Assembly (NCBI RefSeq): GCF_014158035.1
Contig: NZ_JACFXW010000002.1
Span: forward strand, 519,001 to 583,000
Source of the DNA: Rhizobium sp. G21
GTDB lineage: Bacteria > Pseudomonadota > Alphaproteobacteria > Rhizobiales > Rhizobiaceae
Reading direction: 5' to 3'
Length of the DNA: 64,000 nucleotides
Under the pieces are notes generated by a model, which saw nothing but the letters and a program-made list of their open reading frames with translations, was not told the origin of the DNA and did no database searches. Position numbers and translations under genes: made by a program. This document shows positions 56,156 to 64,000 of this stretch, piece by piece (position 1 is the stretch's first letter; the number at the start of each line of letters is the position of its first letter).

Positions 56156-56892
56156 TTCGATGCTCCGGTAATGGTCTGGGCAGGCGGGGTGAAGCGCGCG
56201 ACGAGGGCGTGCCGATCGCCGGGATAGGTGAATTTCACGTGTGTTACGGGTCCCGCGCCGCTCCATGTGCGACGCTCGACCGCAAGGCAGGCGGCGCTTT
56301 TATCGATATCGAGCCTGACGGCGACATCCTGGCTCGCGGAGACCGCGGTGATCCGGTGTTCCGCGGCGCTCCATGGCACTTCCTGGAGCAGCCAGGGACC
56401 GGGGGCGTTTTGTGAGAAATCCGGTTTTGTCGCTTCGGGCACTGTCTCGAGATTGATGATCCGCTCTTCGAGGCAGAAGGGCCTGCTTTCCGCGAAATGG
56501 ATGCAAACGATATCGGCGACGCGGGCGCCGGACGGCAGTTCGAGACGCTTGCGATCCTCGGCGGTCGCCTTGCGGGTGACGAAGCTGGCGATCTCATATC
56601 CATAGGCGAGATTGAGGCTCTGCACTTCGGCCTTGATGTCGTGGATTTCGAGAATGGCCGACTGCGCCTTGGGGAACGCGACGAAACTGCCCGACTTCTT
56701 GCGTCTCTCGATCAGACCGGAAGCGGCGAGCTGCGTCATCACCTTGTTCACCGTCATGCGCGAACAGCCGTAATGTTCGGCAAGGTCGACTTCGAACGGG
56801 ATGCGATGACCCGGCGGCCAGTCGCCGGAGACGATGCGCGTCTCGATGTCGCTCAGAATTTTCTGATGCAAGGATTCCTTGCTCGTCTCCAT
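56152..56892 (-). CDS. hutC: Histidine utilisation repressor HutC (GntR/HutC family)
   Basis: 246 residues. N-terminal winged helix: RIPFEVDLAEHYGCSRMTVNKVMTQLAASGLIERRKKSGSFV (about residues 30-71). C-terminal UTRA effector domain binds urocanate in known HutC. It lies within the hut genes and overlaps the hutH-like gene. A perfect TGTA-N2-TACA operator between hutF and hutI is its probable target. Confidence 0.93.
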   Translation of the reverse strand: METSKESLHQKILSDIETRIVSGDWPPGHRIPFEVDLAEHYGCSRMTVNKVMTQLAASGLIERRKKSGSFVAFPKAQSAILEIHDIKAEVQSLNLAYGYEIASFVTRKATAEDRKRLELPSGARVADIVCIHFAESRPFCLEERIINLETVPEATKPDFSQNAPGPWLLQEVPWSAAEHRITAVSASQDVAVRLDIDKSAACLAVERRTWSGAGPVTHVKFTYPGDRHALVARFTPPAQTITGASK

Positions 56893-56950
56893 GGATCCGC
56901 CCCGGTTTGTCTTGGCCCGCGCTTACACTGCCCCTTGCTCGCCGAAAAGA

Positions 56951-58297
56951 TCAGGCGTCGAGAAGCCTCGCCATCGCTTTGTGAAACCGGGTCGATATGG
57001 CCTCTCGCTGGACATGGCGGCCGCCCTCGACGCGCTTGACGCCGGCGGTCCAGACCTTGTCGACGCTGAGGCGGCCTGCGAAGATCCAGTGATCGAGGAT
57101 CTGGTCGTCCTGGAGATGGGACGCTTCGGATAGATCCAGGCTGACGATGTCGGCTGTTTCCCCGATTGCAAGCGAGGCGTTTGAAGCGAGCGCTTTGGAT
57201 CCGCCCGACAGCGCGCTATCGAACAGCCTCCGGCCGGTCGAGCCGCCGGGCGCCGCCACGACATTGCGGGCCCGGAGCGAAAGACGCTGCGAATATTCGA
57301 GCGTTCGGAGTTCTTCCGCGACGGAAATCAGAATGTTCGAGTCGGATCCGATCCCGAACGCCCCGCCCTGGTCGAGAAAACGCGGAGCAGGGAAGACGCC
57401 GTCGCCGAGATTGGCTTCGGTGATCGGGCAGAGGCCGGCGACCGCGCCTGACCGCGCCATTCCCGCCGTTTCCGTCTCGGTCATGTGGGTGGCGTGGATC
57501 AGGCACCAGCGGTCATCGACCGGCATGTTGCGAAGCAGCCATTCGACGGGAGTTGAGCCAGACCAGGCGACGCAGTCTTCAACCTCTTTCACCTGTTCGG
57601 CGATATGGATGTGGATGGGCCCGCCCTCGGCCAGCGGCAGGATCGTGGTCAACTCGTCAGGCGTTGCGGCGCGAAGGCTGTGCGGGGCGATTCCGAGTCG
57701 CCCGCCCGAAAGAGCGGCAAGTCCGGTTCGGCAAGCGTCCATGAGTTTGGCATAGCTGTCGATCGAATTGATGAATCGCCGTTGTCCGTCGATAGGCTCA
57801 AGTCCGCCGAAGCCGGAATGGGCATAGAAGACCGGCAGCAGCGTCAGATGGATGCCCGCCTCGCTTGACGCCGCCATGATGCGGTTGGCGAGTTCGGCAA
57901 TGTCGCCATAGGGGGCGCCGTCCCTGTCGTGATGGACATAATGGAATTCGCCGACGCGGCCGAAACCGGCTTCGAGCATTTCCATATAGAGCTGCGCCGC
58001 CACGGCCTCCATGTCCTCTGGCGTCATGGTGAGCGCGAATTTGTACATGATGCTGCGCCAGCTCCAGAAATTATCGGCGCCCGGCCCGCGCAATTCCGCA
58101 AGACCCGCCATGGCGCGCTGAAAGGCGTGGCTATGCAGGTTGGGCATAGCCGGCAGCAGCACGTCAGAGATCTCGTCGCCCGGCAGAGCGGCGACGCCGG
58201 TCTCCAATGTCGTGATCCGCCCATCGGCAAGCGTCAACCGGACGTCTTTTTTCCAACCGGACGCGGTGAGAGCGGTTTTGGCGTAAAGTCGGGTCAT
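56951..58297 (-). CDS. hutF: Formimidoylglutamate deiminase
   Basis: 448-residue amidohydrolase. The metal motif is PNLHSHAFQRAM (about residues 52-63), with LGIAPHSLRA and WCLIHATHMTETE in the barrel, plus SDSNILIS near the C-terminal metal site. It converts formiminoglutamate to formylglutamate and ammonia. This implies the five-step histidine route, which needs HutG (formylglutamate hydrolase); no hutG is in the window. 58 bp separate it from hutC. Confidence 0.93.
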   Translation of the reverse strand: MTRLYAKTALTASGWKKDVRLTLADGRITTLETGVAALPGDEISDVLLPAMPNLHSHAFQRAMAGLAELRGPGADNFWSWRSIMYKFALTMTPEDMEAVAAQLYMEMLEAGFGRVGEFHYVHHDRDGAPYGDIAELANRIMAASSEAGIHLTLLPVFYAHSGFGGLEPIDGQRRFINSIDSYAKLMDACRTGLAALSGGRLGIAPHSLRAATPDELTTILPLAEGGPIHIHIAEQVKEVEDCVAWSGSTPVEWLLRNMPVDDRWCLIHATHMTETETAGMARSGAVAGLCPITEANLGDGVFPAPRFLDQGGAFGIGSDSNILISVAEELRTLEYSQRLSLRARNVVAAPGGSTGRRLFDSALSGGSKALASNASLAIGETADIVSLDLSEASHLQDDQILDHWIFAGRLSVDKVWTAGVKRVEGGRHVQREAISTRFHKAMARLLDA

Positions 58298-58366
58298 CGG
58301 CGTTTTCTCCGGTTCTCTTGGCCTGTCGGCGGGCGGCTCGAAAATTTCTCTTGCCTGTCACTTATT

Positions 58367-58378
58367 ATGTATATACAT
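58367..58378. promoter_or_regulatory. HutC operator ATGTATATACAT in the hutF-hutI divergent region
   Basis: Perfect 12-bp palindrome with core TGTA-TA-TACA, the form known for HutC sites. It overlaps a TATACA-like -10 for hutI (TTGCCT at 58351, 15-bp spacer) and lies 32 bp before hutI, so it should repress both arms of the locus until urocanate accumulates. Confidence 0.75.
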
Positions 58379-58409
58379 GAATCATAAAGATTGAAGCGGA
58401 ATATCGATC

Positions 58410-59651
58410 ATGGACCAGATTTTTTCGCGACCCGACGCGCTCTACAGAAATGCCCGCATCGCCTCGATGACGCCGGGCGCCGAAGGTCTCGGCGTCATCG
58501 AGGGCGGCGTGATACTGGTGCGCGACGGCCGGATCGCCTTTGTCGGCGTGGAGGGTGATCTTCCCGCCGGCGCGGAGCCCCGCGACCTGGATGTGCAGGA
58601 TCTCGAGGGACGTTGGGTCACGCCGGGTCTCATCGATTGCCATACGCATATCGTGCACGGTGGCAATCGCGCCCGGGAATTCGAAATGCGGCTGGCGGGC
58701 GCGAGCTACGAGGAAATCGCCCGTGCCGGCGGCGGCATCGTCTCCACGGTCAGCCAGACCAATGCGCTGAACGTCGACCAACTGGTCGAAGCCTCGCTGC
58801 CGCGTGTGGACACGCTGATCGCCGAAGGCGTCACCACGATCGAGGTCAAATCAGGCTATGGCCTGTCGATCGAAGGCGAACTCAACATGCTCCGGGCCGC
58901 TCGCCGGCTCAGCGAGATCAGACCGGTGCGCGTGGTGACGAGCTATCTCGCCGCGCATGCCACGCCGGCCGCCTATAAAGGCCGCAATGCCGACTATATC
59001 GCCGACGTCGTGCTTCCGGGCATGACGGCGGCGAAAGCCGAAGGTCTCGTCGACGCCGTTGACGGGTTTTGCGAAGGCATCGCCTTCTCGGTGGCCGAAA
59101 TCGAGATCGTCTTTCGTCATGCGCGAGAGCTAGGACTGCCGGTCAAGCTGCATGCCGAGCAACTCTCCAATCTCGGCGGCGCCAAGCTCGCGGCCTCTCA
59201 TGGCGCTCTCTCCGTCGATCACATCGAATATCTCGATGATGAGGGCGTCGCGGCGCTCCAGGCGTCCGGCACGGTCGCGGTGCTGCTTCCCGGCGCCTTC
59301 TACGCCATCCACGAAACCCGCAAGCCGCCGGTCGCCGCATTGCGTGCGGCCGGCGTGCCGATCGCCATCGCCACCGACTGTAATCCCGGCACCTCGCCGC
59401 TGACCTCGCTGCTTCTGACCATGAACATGTCGGCGACGCTCTTCGGTCTGACCGTGGAGGAGTGCATTCTCGGCGCCACCCGCAACGCCGCCCGCGCTTT
59501 GGGCGTCTCGGCTGAAACCGGATCTCTCGAAGACGGCAAGTCGGCCGACTTCGCCGTCTGGAATGTCGAGAGCCTGGCGGAACTCGTCTACCGCATCGGC
59601 TTCAATCCGCTGCATCTGCATGTCTTCAAAGGCGAAAGGATCTCGCTTTGA
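58410..59651 (+). CDS. hutI: Imidazolonepropionase
   Basis: 413-residue amidohydrolase converting imidazolonepropionate to formiminoglutamate. The HxH metal motif is [19 protein letters not shown] (about residues 72-90), with [17 protein letters not shown] and [10 protein letters not shown] downstream. It is the first gene of the plus-strand hut operon. Its stop overlaps the TTG start of hutH. Confidence 0.95.
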   Translation: MDQIFSRPDALYRNARIASMTPGAEGLGVIEGGVILVRDGRIAFVGVEGDLPAGAEPRDLDVQDLEGRWVTPGLIDCHTHIVHGGNRAREFEMRLAGASYEEIARAGGGIVSTVSQTNALNVDQLVEASLPRVDTLIAEGVTTIEVKSGYGLSIEGELNMLRAARRLSEIRPVRVVTSYLAAHATPAAYKGRNADYIADVVLPGMTAAKAEGLVDAVDGFCEGIAFSVAEIEIVFRHARELGLPVKLHAEQLSNLGGAKLAASHGALSVDHIEYLDDEGVAALQASGTVAVLLPGAFYAIHETRKPPVAALRAAGVPIAIATDCNPGTSPLTSLLLTMNMSATLFGLTVEECILGATRNAARALGVSAETGSLEDGKSADFAVWNVESLAELVYRIGFNPLHLHVFKGERISL

Positions 59652-61182
59652 CCATCACGCTCCATCCCGGCTCCGTGCCGCTCACTGACCTCGAAACGAT
59701 TTTCTGGTCCTCCGAACCAGCGCGCCTCGACCGCTCTTTCGACGCTGCGATCGAGAAGGCCGCTGGGCGGATCGCAGAAATCGCCGCCGGCAACGAGCCC
59801 GTCTACGGCGTCAATACCGGCTTCGGCAAACTCGCCTCGATCAAGATCGACAGCGCCGATCTCGCCACCCTGCAGCGCAATCTCATCCTGTCGCATTGCT
59901 GCGGCGTCGGCGCCCGCTCGCAGACAATATCGTCCGCCTCATCATGGCGCTCAAGCTGATCTCGCTCGGCCGCGGGCGCTCCGGCGTTCGGCTGGAGCTC
60001 GTCCGCCTGATCGAAGGCATGCTGGAAAAGGGCGTCACGCCGGTCATTCCGGAAAAAGGCTCGGTCGGCGCTTCCGGCGATCTCGCCCCGCTGGCGCATA
60101 TGGCGGCGGCCATGATCGGCGAGGGCGAAGCTTTTTACGAAGGTGTGCGGATGCCGGCCGCCGAAGCTCTGGCGAAAGTCGGACTGGAGCCGGTGGTGCT
60201 TTCCGCCAAAGAGGGACTAGCGCTCATCAACGGCACGCAGACCTCGACGGCGCTGGCGCTTGCCGGTCTGTTCCGCGCTCATCGCGCCGCACGCTCCGCG
60301 TTGATCACCGGCGCTCTGTCGACCGACGCCGCCATGGGCTCGTCGGCGCCGTTCCATCCCGATATACACACGCTGCGTGGCCATAAGGGCCAGATCGATG
60401 CGGCGACCGCGCTCCGTTCGCTGTTGGCGGGATCTGAAATCCGCGAAAGCCATCTCGATGGCGACGAGCGGGTGCAGGATCCCTATTGCATCCGTTGCCA
60501 GCCGCAGGTCGACGGCGCATGCCTAGATCTCCTGCGCATGGCGGCCCGCACGCTCGAAATCGAAGCCAATGCGGTCACCGACAATCCGCTGGTGCTGTCG
60601 GACAGTTCGGTCGTCTCTGGCGGCAACTTCCATGCCGAGCCTGTGGCCTTCGCGGCTGACCAGATCGCCATTGCGATCTGCGAGATCGGCGCCATCGCCC
60701 AGCGCCGCATCGCGCTTCTGGTCGATCCGGCGCTGTCCTACGGACTGCCGGCCTTTCTCGCCAAGAAGCCGGGTCTCAATTCCGGCCTGATGATCGCCGA
60801 AGTCACGTCCGCCGCATTGATGAGCGAAAACAAGCAAATGTCGCATCCTGCGTCCGTGGATTCGACGCCGACCTCGGCCAATCAGGAAGATCACGTGTCG
60901 ATGGCCTGCCATGGCGCGCGCCGCCTGTTGCAGATGACCGACAATCTCAACGCCATCGTCGGCATCGAGGCTTTGACGGCGGTTCAGGGCGTTGAATTCC
61001 GCGCGCCGTTGCGCACCAGTCCCGAACTCGAAAAAGCCATGGCCGCCGTTCGCACTGTGGTGCCGACGCTCGAAGTCGACCGCTACATGGCCGGCGATCT
61101 CGACGCCGCTTCGCGGCTCATCGCCGAGGGCGGGCTCACCGATAGCATCTCGCCCGGCCTGTTGCCGCGGCTCGAAAGCTGA
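59648..61182 (+). CDS. hutH: Histidine ammonia-lyase, frameshifted
   Basis: About 511 residues after restoring one C at 59913-59915. It begins with TTG (59648), which overlaps the hutI stop and follows AAAGGA; no ATG fits. All active-site elements are present: YGVNTGFG (Tyr53 region), [23 protein letters not shown] with Ala-Ser-Gly at about residues 142-144 that self-cyclise to MIO, LINGTQ, QDPYCIR and NQEDHVSM. It converts histidine to urocanate and ammonia. The break between residues 88 and 90 is in a C run; the complete catalytic set argues for a working gene. Confidence 0.93.
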
Positions 61183-61212
61183 TTTTCAAGAACACGAACA
61201 GAGGGAACAGAC

Positions 61213-62889
61213 ATGACCGCCAATCCCCGCCACAATATCCGCGACGTCCGCGCCGCCACCGGCACTGAACTGACCGCCAAGAGCTGGATGACCGAAGCGC
61301 CGCTGCGCATGTTGATGAACAATCTCGACCCCGACGTCGCCGAACGGCCGCATGATCTGGTGGTCTATGGCGGCATCGGCCGCGCCGCCCGCACCTGGGA
61401 CGACTTCGACAAGATCGTCGCGACGCTCCGGGATCTGAACGAGGACGAAACGCTGCTGGTGCAGTCCGGCAAACCCGTGGGTGTGTTCCGCACGCATAAG
61501 GATGCGCCGCGCGTGCTGATCGCCAACTCCAATCTCGTGCCGCATTGGGCGACCTGGGATCATTTCAACGAGCTCGATAAGCGCGGCCTGGCCATGTATG
61601 GCCAGATGACGGCGGGCTCCTGGATCTATATCGGCACCCAGGGCATCGTCCAAGGCACGTATGAAACCTTCGTCGAAGCCGGCCGCCAGCATTACGACGG
61701 CAATCTGACGGGCAAGTGGATCCTCACCGGCGGCCTTGGCGGCATGGGCGGCGCCCAGCCGCTCGCCGCCGTCATGGCCGGCGCCTGCTGCCTGGCGGTG
61801 GAATGCGACGAGACCCGCGTCGACTTCCGGCTTCGCACCCGTTATCTCGACGCCAAGGCGCACACCCTTGATGAAGCTCTGGCGCTGATCGACCAGTGGA
61901 CGAAGGCGGGTGAAGCCAAGTCCGTGGGCCTGATCGGCAACGCCGCCGATATTTTCCCCGAACTCGTGCGTCGCGGCGTTCGCCCCGATATCGTCACCGA
62001 CCAGACCTCCGCCCATGATCCGATCAACGGCTATCTTCCCGCCGGTTGGACGGTCGCCGAATGGCGAGCCAAGCAGGAGAGCGATCCCAAAGCCGTCGAG
62101 AAGGCCGCGCGCGCTTCGATGAAGGTGCATGTCCAGGCCATGGTCGATTTCTGGAACATGGGTGTGCCGACGCTGGATTACGGCAATAATATCCGTCAGG
62201 TCGCCAAGGACGAAGGGCTCGAAAACGCCTTCGCCTTTCCGGGTTTCGTGCCCGCCTATATCCGTCCGCTGTTTTGCCGCGGCATTGGCCCGTTCCGCTG
62301 GGCGGCCCTGTCGGGCGATCCGGAGGACATCTTCAAGACCGACGCCAAGGTGAAGGAACTCCTGCCGGACAACAAGCATCTGCATAACTGGCTGGACATG
62401 GCGCGTGAGCGCATTTCCTTCCAGGGTCTGCCGGCGCGCATCTGCTGGGTGGGCCTGGGCGATCGCCATAAGCTCGGCCTCGCTTTCAATGAAATGGTGC
62501 GCAACGGCGAACTCAAGGCGCCCGTCGTCATCGGCCGCGATCATCTCGATTCCGGCTCGGTCGCCTCGCCCAATCGCGAGACGGAAGCCATGAAGGACGG
62601 CTCGGACGCCGTGTCGGACTGGCCGCTGCTCAACGCGCTCCTGAATTGCGCGTCTGGCGCGACCTGGGTGTCGCTGCATCACGGCGGCGGCGTCGGCATG
62701 GGGTATTCCCAGCACTCGGGCATGGTCATCTGCGCCGACGGCACGGATGATGCGGCGCGCCGGCTGGAGCGTGTTCTCTGGAACGACCCGGCCACCGGCG
62801 TCATGCGTCACGCCGACGCCGGCTACGACATCGCGCTCGATTGCGCCAGCGACAAGGGCCTTCGCCTGCCGGGCATTCTGGGCAACTGA
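61213..62889 (+). CDS. hutU: Urocanate hydratase
   Basis: 558 residues, intact and of family length. Signature [20 protein letters not shown] near residue 495 is conserved in urocanases, along with [15 protein letters not shown] and [15 protein letters not shown] (NAD+ binding). It converts urocanate to imidazolonepropionate with NAD+ as electrophile. It is 30 nt after hutH, and its stop overlaps the hutD start (TGATG). Confidence 0.97.
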   Translation: MTANPRHNIRDVRAATGTELTAKSWMTEAPLRMLMNNLDPDVAERPHDLVVYGGIGRAARTWDDFDKIVATLRDLNEDETLLVQSGKPVGVFRTHKDAPRVLIANSNLVPHWATWDHFNELDKRGLAMYGQMTAGSWIYIGTQGIVQGTYETFVEAGRQHYDGNLTGKWILTGGLGGMGGAQPLAAVMAGACCLAVECDETRVDFRLRTRYLDAKAHTLDEALALIDQWTKAGEAKSVGLIGNAADIFPELVRRGVRPDIVTDQTSAHDPINGYLPAGWTVAEWRAKQESDPKAVEKAARASMKVHVQAMVDFWNMGVPTLDYGNNIRQVAKDEGLENAFAFPGFVPAYIRPLFCRGIGPFRWAALSGDPEDIFKTDAKVKELLPDNKHLHNWLDMARERISFQGLPARICWVGLGDRHKLGLAFNEMVRNGELKAPVVIGRDHLDSGSVASPNRETEAMKDGSDAVSDWPLLNALLNCASGATWVSLHHGGGVGMGYSQHSGMVICADGTDDAARRLERVLWNDPATGVMRHADAGYDIALDCASDKGLRLPGILGN

Positions 62890-63436
62890 TGCGCATCCTC
62901 CGGCGGGACGATTATCGCAAAATGCCGTGGAAGAACGGCAAGGGCGTGACCGAAGAGGTCGCGTCCTTTCCCGACGGCGCAGGGCTCGACGCGTTCATCT
63001 GGCGGCTCTCGATCGCGCATGTGGCGGAGGATGGATCTTTTTCGGTCTTTCCAGGCATAGACCGCACCATCACGCTGCTTTCGGGTGACGGCATGACGCT
63101 CGATTTGCCTGAAGAAAGCGTTGAGCTTCATGTTTCTGGCGACCCATTCACGTTTTCCGGCGACCTGGCGATATCCAGCCGAAATCGTGGCGGACCGACA
63201 GCCGACTTCAATGTGATGACGCGCCGTGGCGTCGCGGTCCACCGCGTTTTGAAACGCCCTGCGGGGGCGTGGAGGCGGCGGAGCTGACATTCCTCGTCGT
63301 TCTGTGCGGCGACGTGGCGGCGGCGGGTCGGCGACTGTCGCAATGGGACGTCGTCCGCCTCGAGAAAGGCGAGTCCTTGCGTGTGGACGGCGACGGGACG
63401 TTGCTCGAGATCGAGATTGCCCTGGCTGAGATCTGA
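62889..63436 (+). CDS. hutD: HutD family protein, frameshifted
   Basis: About 182 residues after restoring one G in 63263-63267; the first 132 codons ([19 protein letters not shown]) end early in GAWRRRS, and the true tail continues VEAAELTFLVVLCGDV to ALAEI. HutD is a cupin-fold protein of the Ves/HutD family, thought to tune hut flux; its biochemical function is not settled. It is coupled to hutU and is the last gene of the operon. Confidence 0.87.
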
Positions 63437-63520
63437 GCTTCGGCGCGACGATGAACGTCGGCGCCGAGGCGGTCGATCCTAAGGCCTGAGAACCTCCCGC
63501 CAAGCGGTTTATCCTGGCGA

Positions 63521-63969
63521 TCAAGCCAGCGAAGCGATCAGGCTCTTCAGTTCCGGCTCCTGCACGCGGCGGGCTGCTTCCAGAAGCGGGGTCCATTCCG
63601 CAATTCGCATCCCGGTCTCGGAAAAGAACTCCGCGCATTTTTCCACGAAGACGCAGTGAACGGTGACCAGGCAGACTACCCCTTCCTTCTGCTTGACGTA
63701 GATATAGCGGCCGAGCGGCTTGTTTTGCACCGCGCCGGACACACCGGCTTCTTCGAAGGCCTCGCGGGCCGCGGCCTCGCCGGTGTTTTCCTTTTCTCGA
63801 CCGCGCCCTTGGGCAGCACCCAGCGCCTGGAATCGCGGCTGGTCACCAGCAGGACCTCGGACCCGCCGTCGACGTCGCGTCGCAGGCAGAGGGCCGCGGC
63901 CTGTTCGACGAGCCGGCCGGCGCGGATTTCGCGCGTCCATGGGGCGAGGGTGGAGAGATAGCTTTGCAC
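63521..63969 (-). CDS. NUDIX hydrolase, frameshifted
   Basis: 149 residues once one base is restored in the TTTT run near 63792-63795 (449 to 450 nt). The N-terminal frame has LVTSRDSRRWVLPKGAVE. The second has GEAAAREAFEEAGVSG, which is the GX5EX7REUXEEXGU NUDIX box. It hydrolyses a nucleoside-diphosphate-linked compound; substrate unknown. It converges on hutD with 84 bp between and is unrelated to histidine use by sequence. Confidence 0.85.
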
Positions 63970-64000
63970 TCGGGTCCTTGCGCTGGATGTCTAGGCAATT

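Noticed and set aside
1-64000. Insertion sequences, transposases, CRISPR arrays, tRNA or rRNA genes
   Set aside because: No terminal inverted repeats with a transposase, no regularly spaced repeats, and no recognisable RNA gene sequences were seen. A dedicated scan (tRNAscan, CRISPR finder) could still find something missed by eye.

Overview
This is a 64-kb stretch of a GC-rich (roughly 60-65%) replicon. It carries a repABC replication and partition locus, together with gene families typical of Hyphomicrobiales (Rhizobiales) Alphaproteobacteria. repABC at 50.8-54.6 kb marks the replicon as a megaplasmid or chromid. It is embedded in metabolic genes: ureohydrolase and proline catabolism to the left, histidine utilisation to the right. 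No rRNA, tRNA, CRISPR array, IS element or transposase was recognised.

Layout. (1) 1-11.2 kb, minus strand: a catabolic and uptake regulon. It contains a 2-aminobenzoyl-CoA monooxygenase/reductase-type fusion, beta-oxidation enzymes (SDR dehydrogenase, enoyl-CoA hydratase, acyl-CoA dehydrogenase cut by the left edge), an exported VOC protein and a five-gene Opp/Dpp-type ABC importer. Both promoters of this block carry the same palindromic operator (ATTTTAA-N2-TTAAAAT). (2) 11.5-15.3 kb, plus: indolepyruvate ferredoxin oxidoreductase-like alpha and beta subunits. (3) 15.6-22.7 kb: a dihydrodipicolinate-synthase-family lyase, two MarR regulators, two COG1233-type FAD oxidoreductases, a kynurenine-formamidase/isatin-hydrolase-type cyclase and a TetR regulator. 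Regions 1-3 together look like an indole/anthranilate-type aromatic catabolic island. (4) 22.8-31.9 kb: an OYE-FAD demethylase-like enzyme, an EamA exporter, and an RND pump with two lipoprotein adaptors and a divergent TetR. (5) 32.2-37.5 kb: a second Opp/Dpp importer with a fused double ATPase. (6) 37.8-43.4 kb: a translationally coupled pair, a FecR-TPR-outer-membrane-barrel protein and a CHASE2-adenylyl cyclase. This is the best candidate here for an uncharacterised envelope signalling system. (7) 43.4-50.3 kb: gluconokinase, ureohydrolase, PutA with a divergent Lrp-type regulator, and a LysR regulator. (8) 50.8-54.6 kb: repABC with a probable antisense RNA. (9) 54.7-63.4 kb: divergent hut genes (hutF-hutC-MIO-less hutH paralogue on minus; hutI-hutH-hutU-hutD on plus) around a TGTATATACA operator. 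A NUDIX gene closes the window.

Data quality. From 22.8 kb rightward I count 15 single-base frame disruptions in 11 genes. At least 14 lie in short homopolymers, and 14 are deletions and one an insertion. Restoring one base at each site returns every gene to an exact multiple of three and to full family length. They are therefore more likely sequencing or assembly errors than pseudogenes, and I annotate those genes as full spans. Function calls rest on motifs and context read by eye; no database search was possible.
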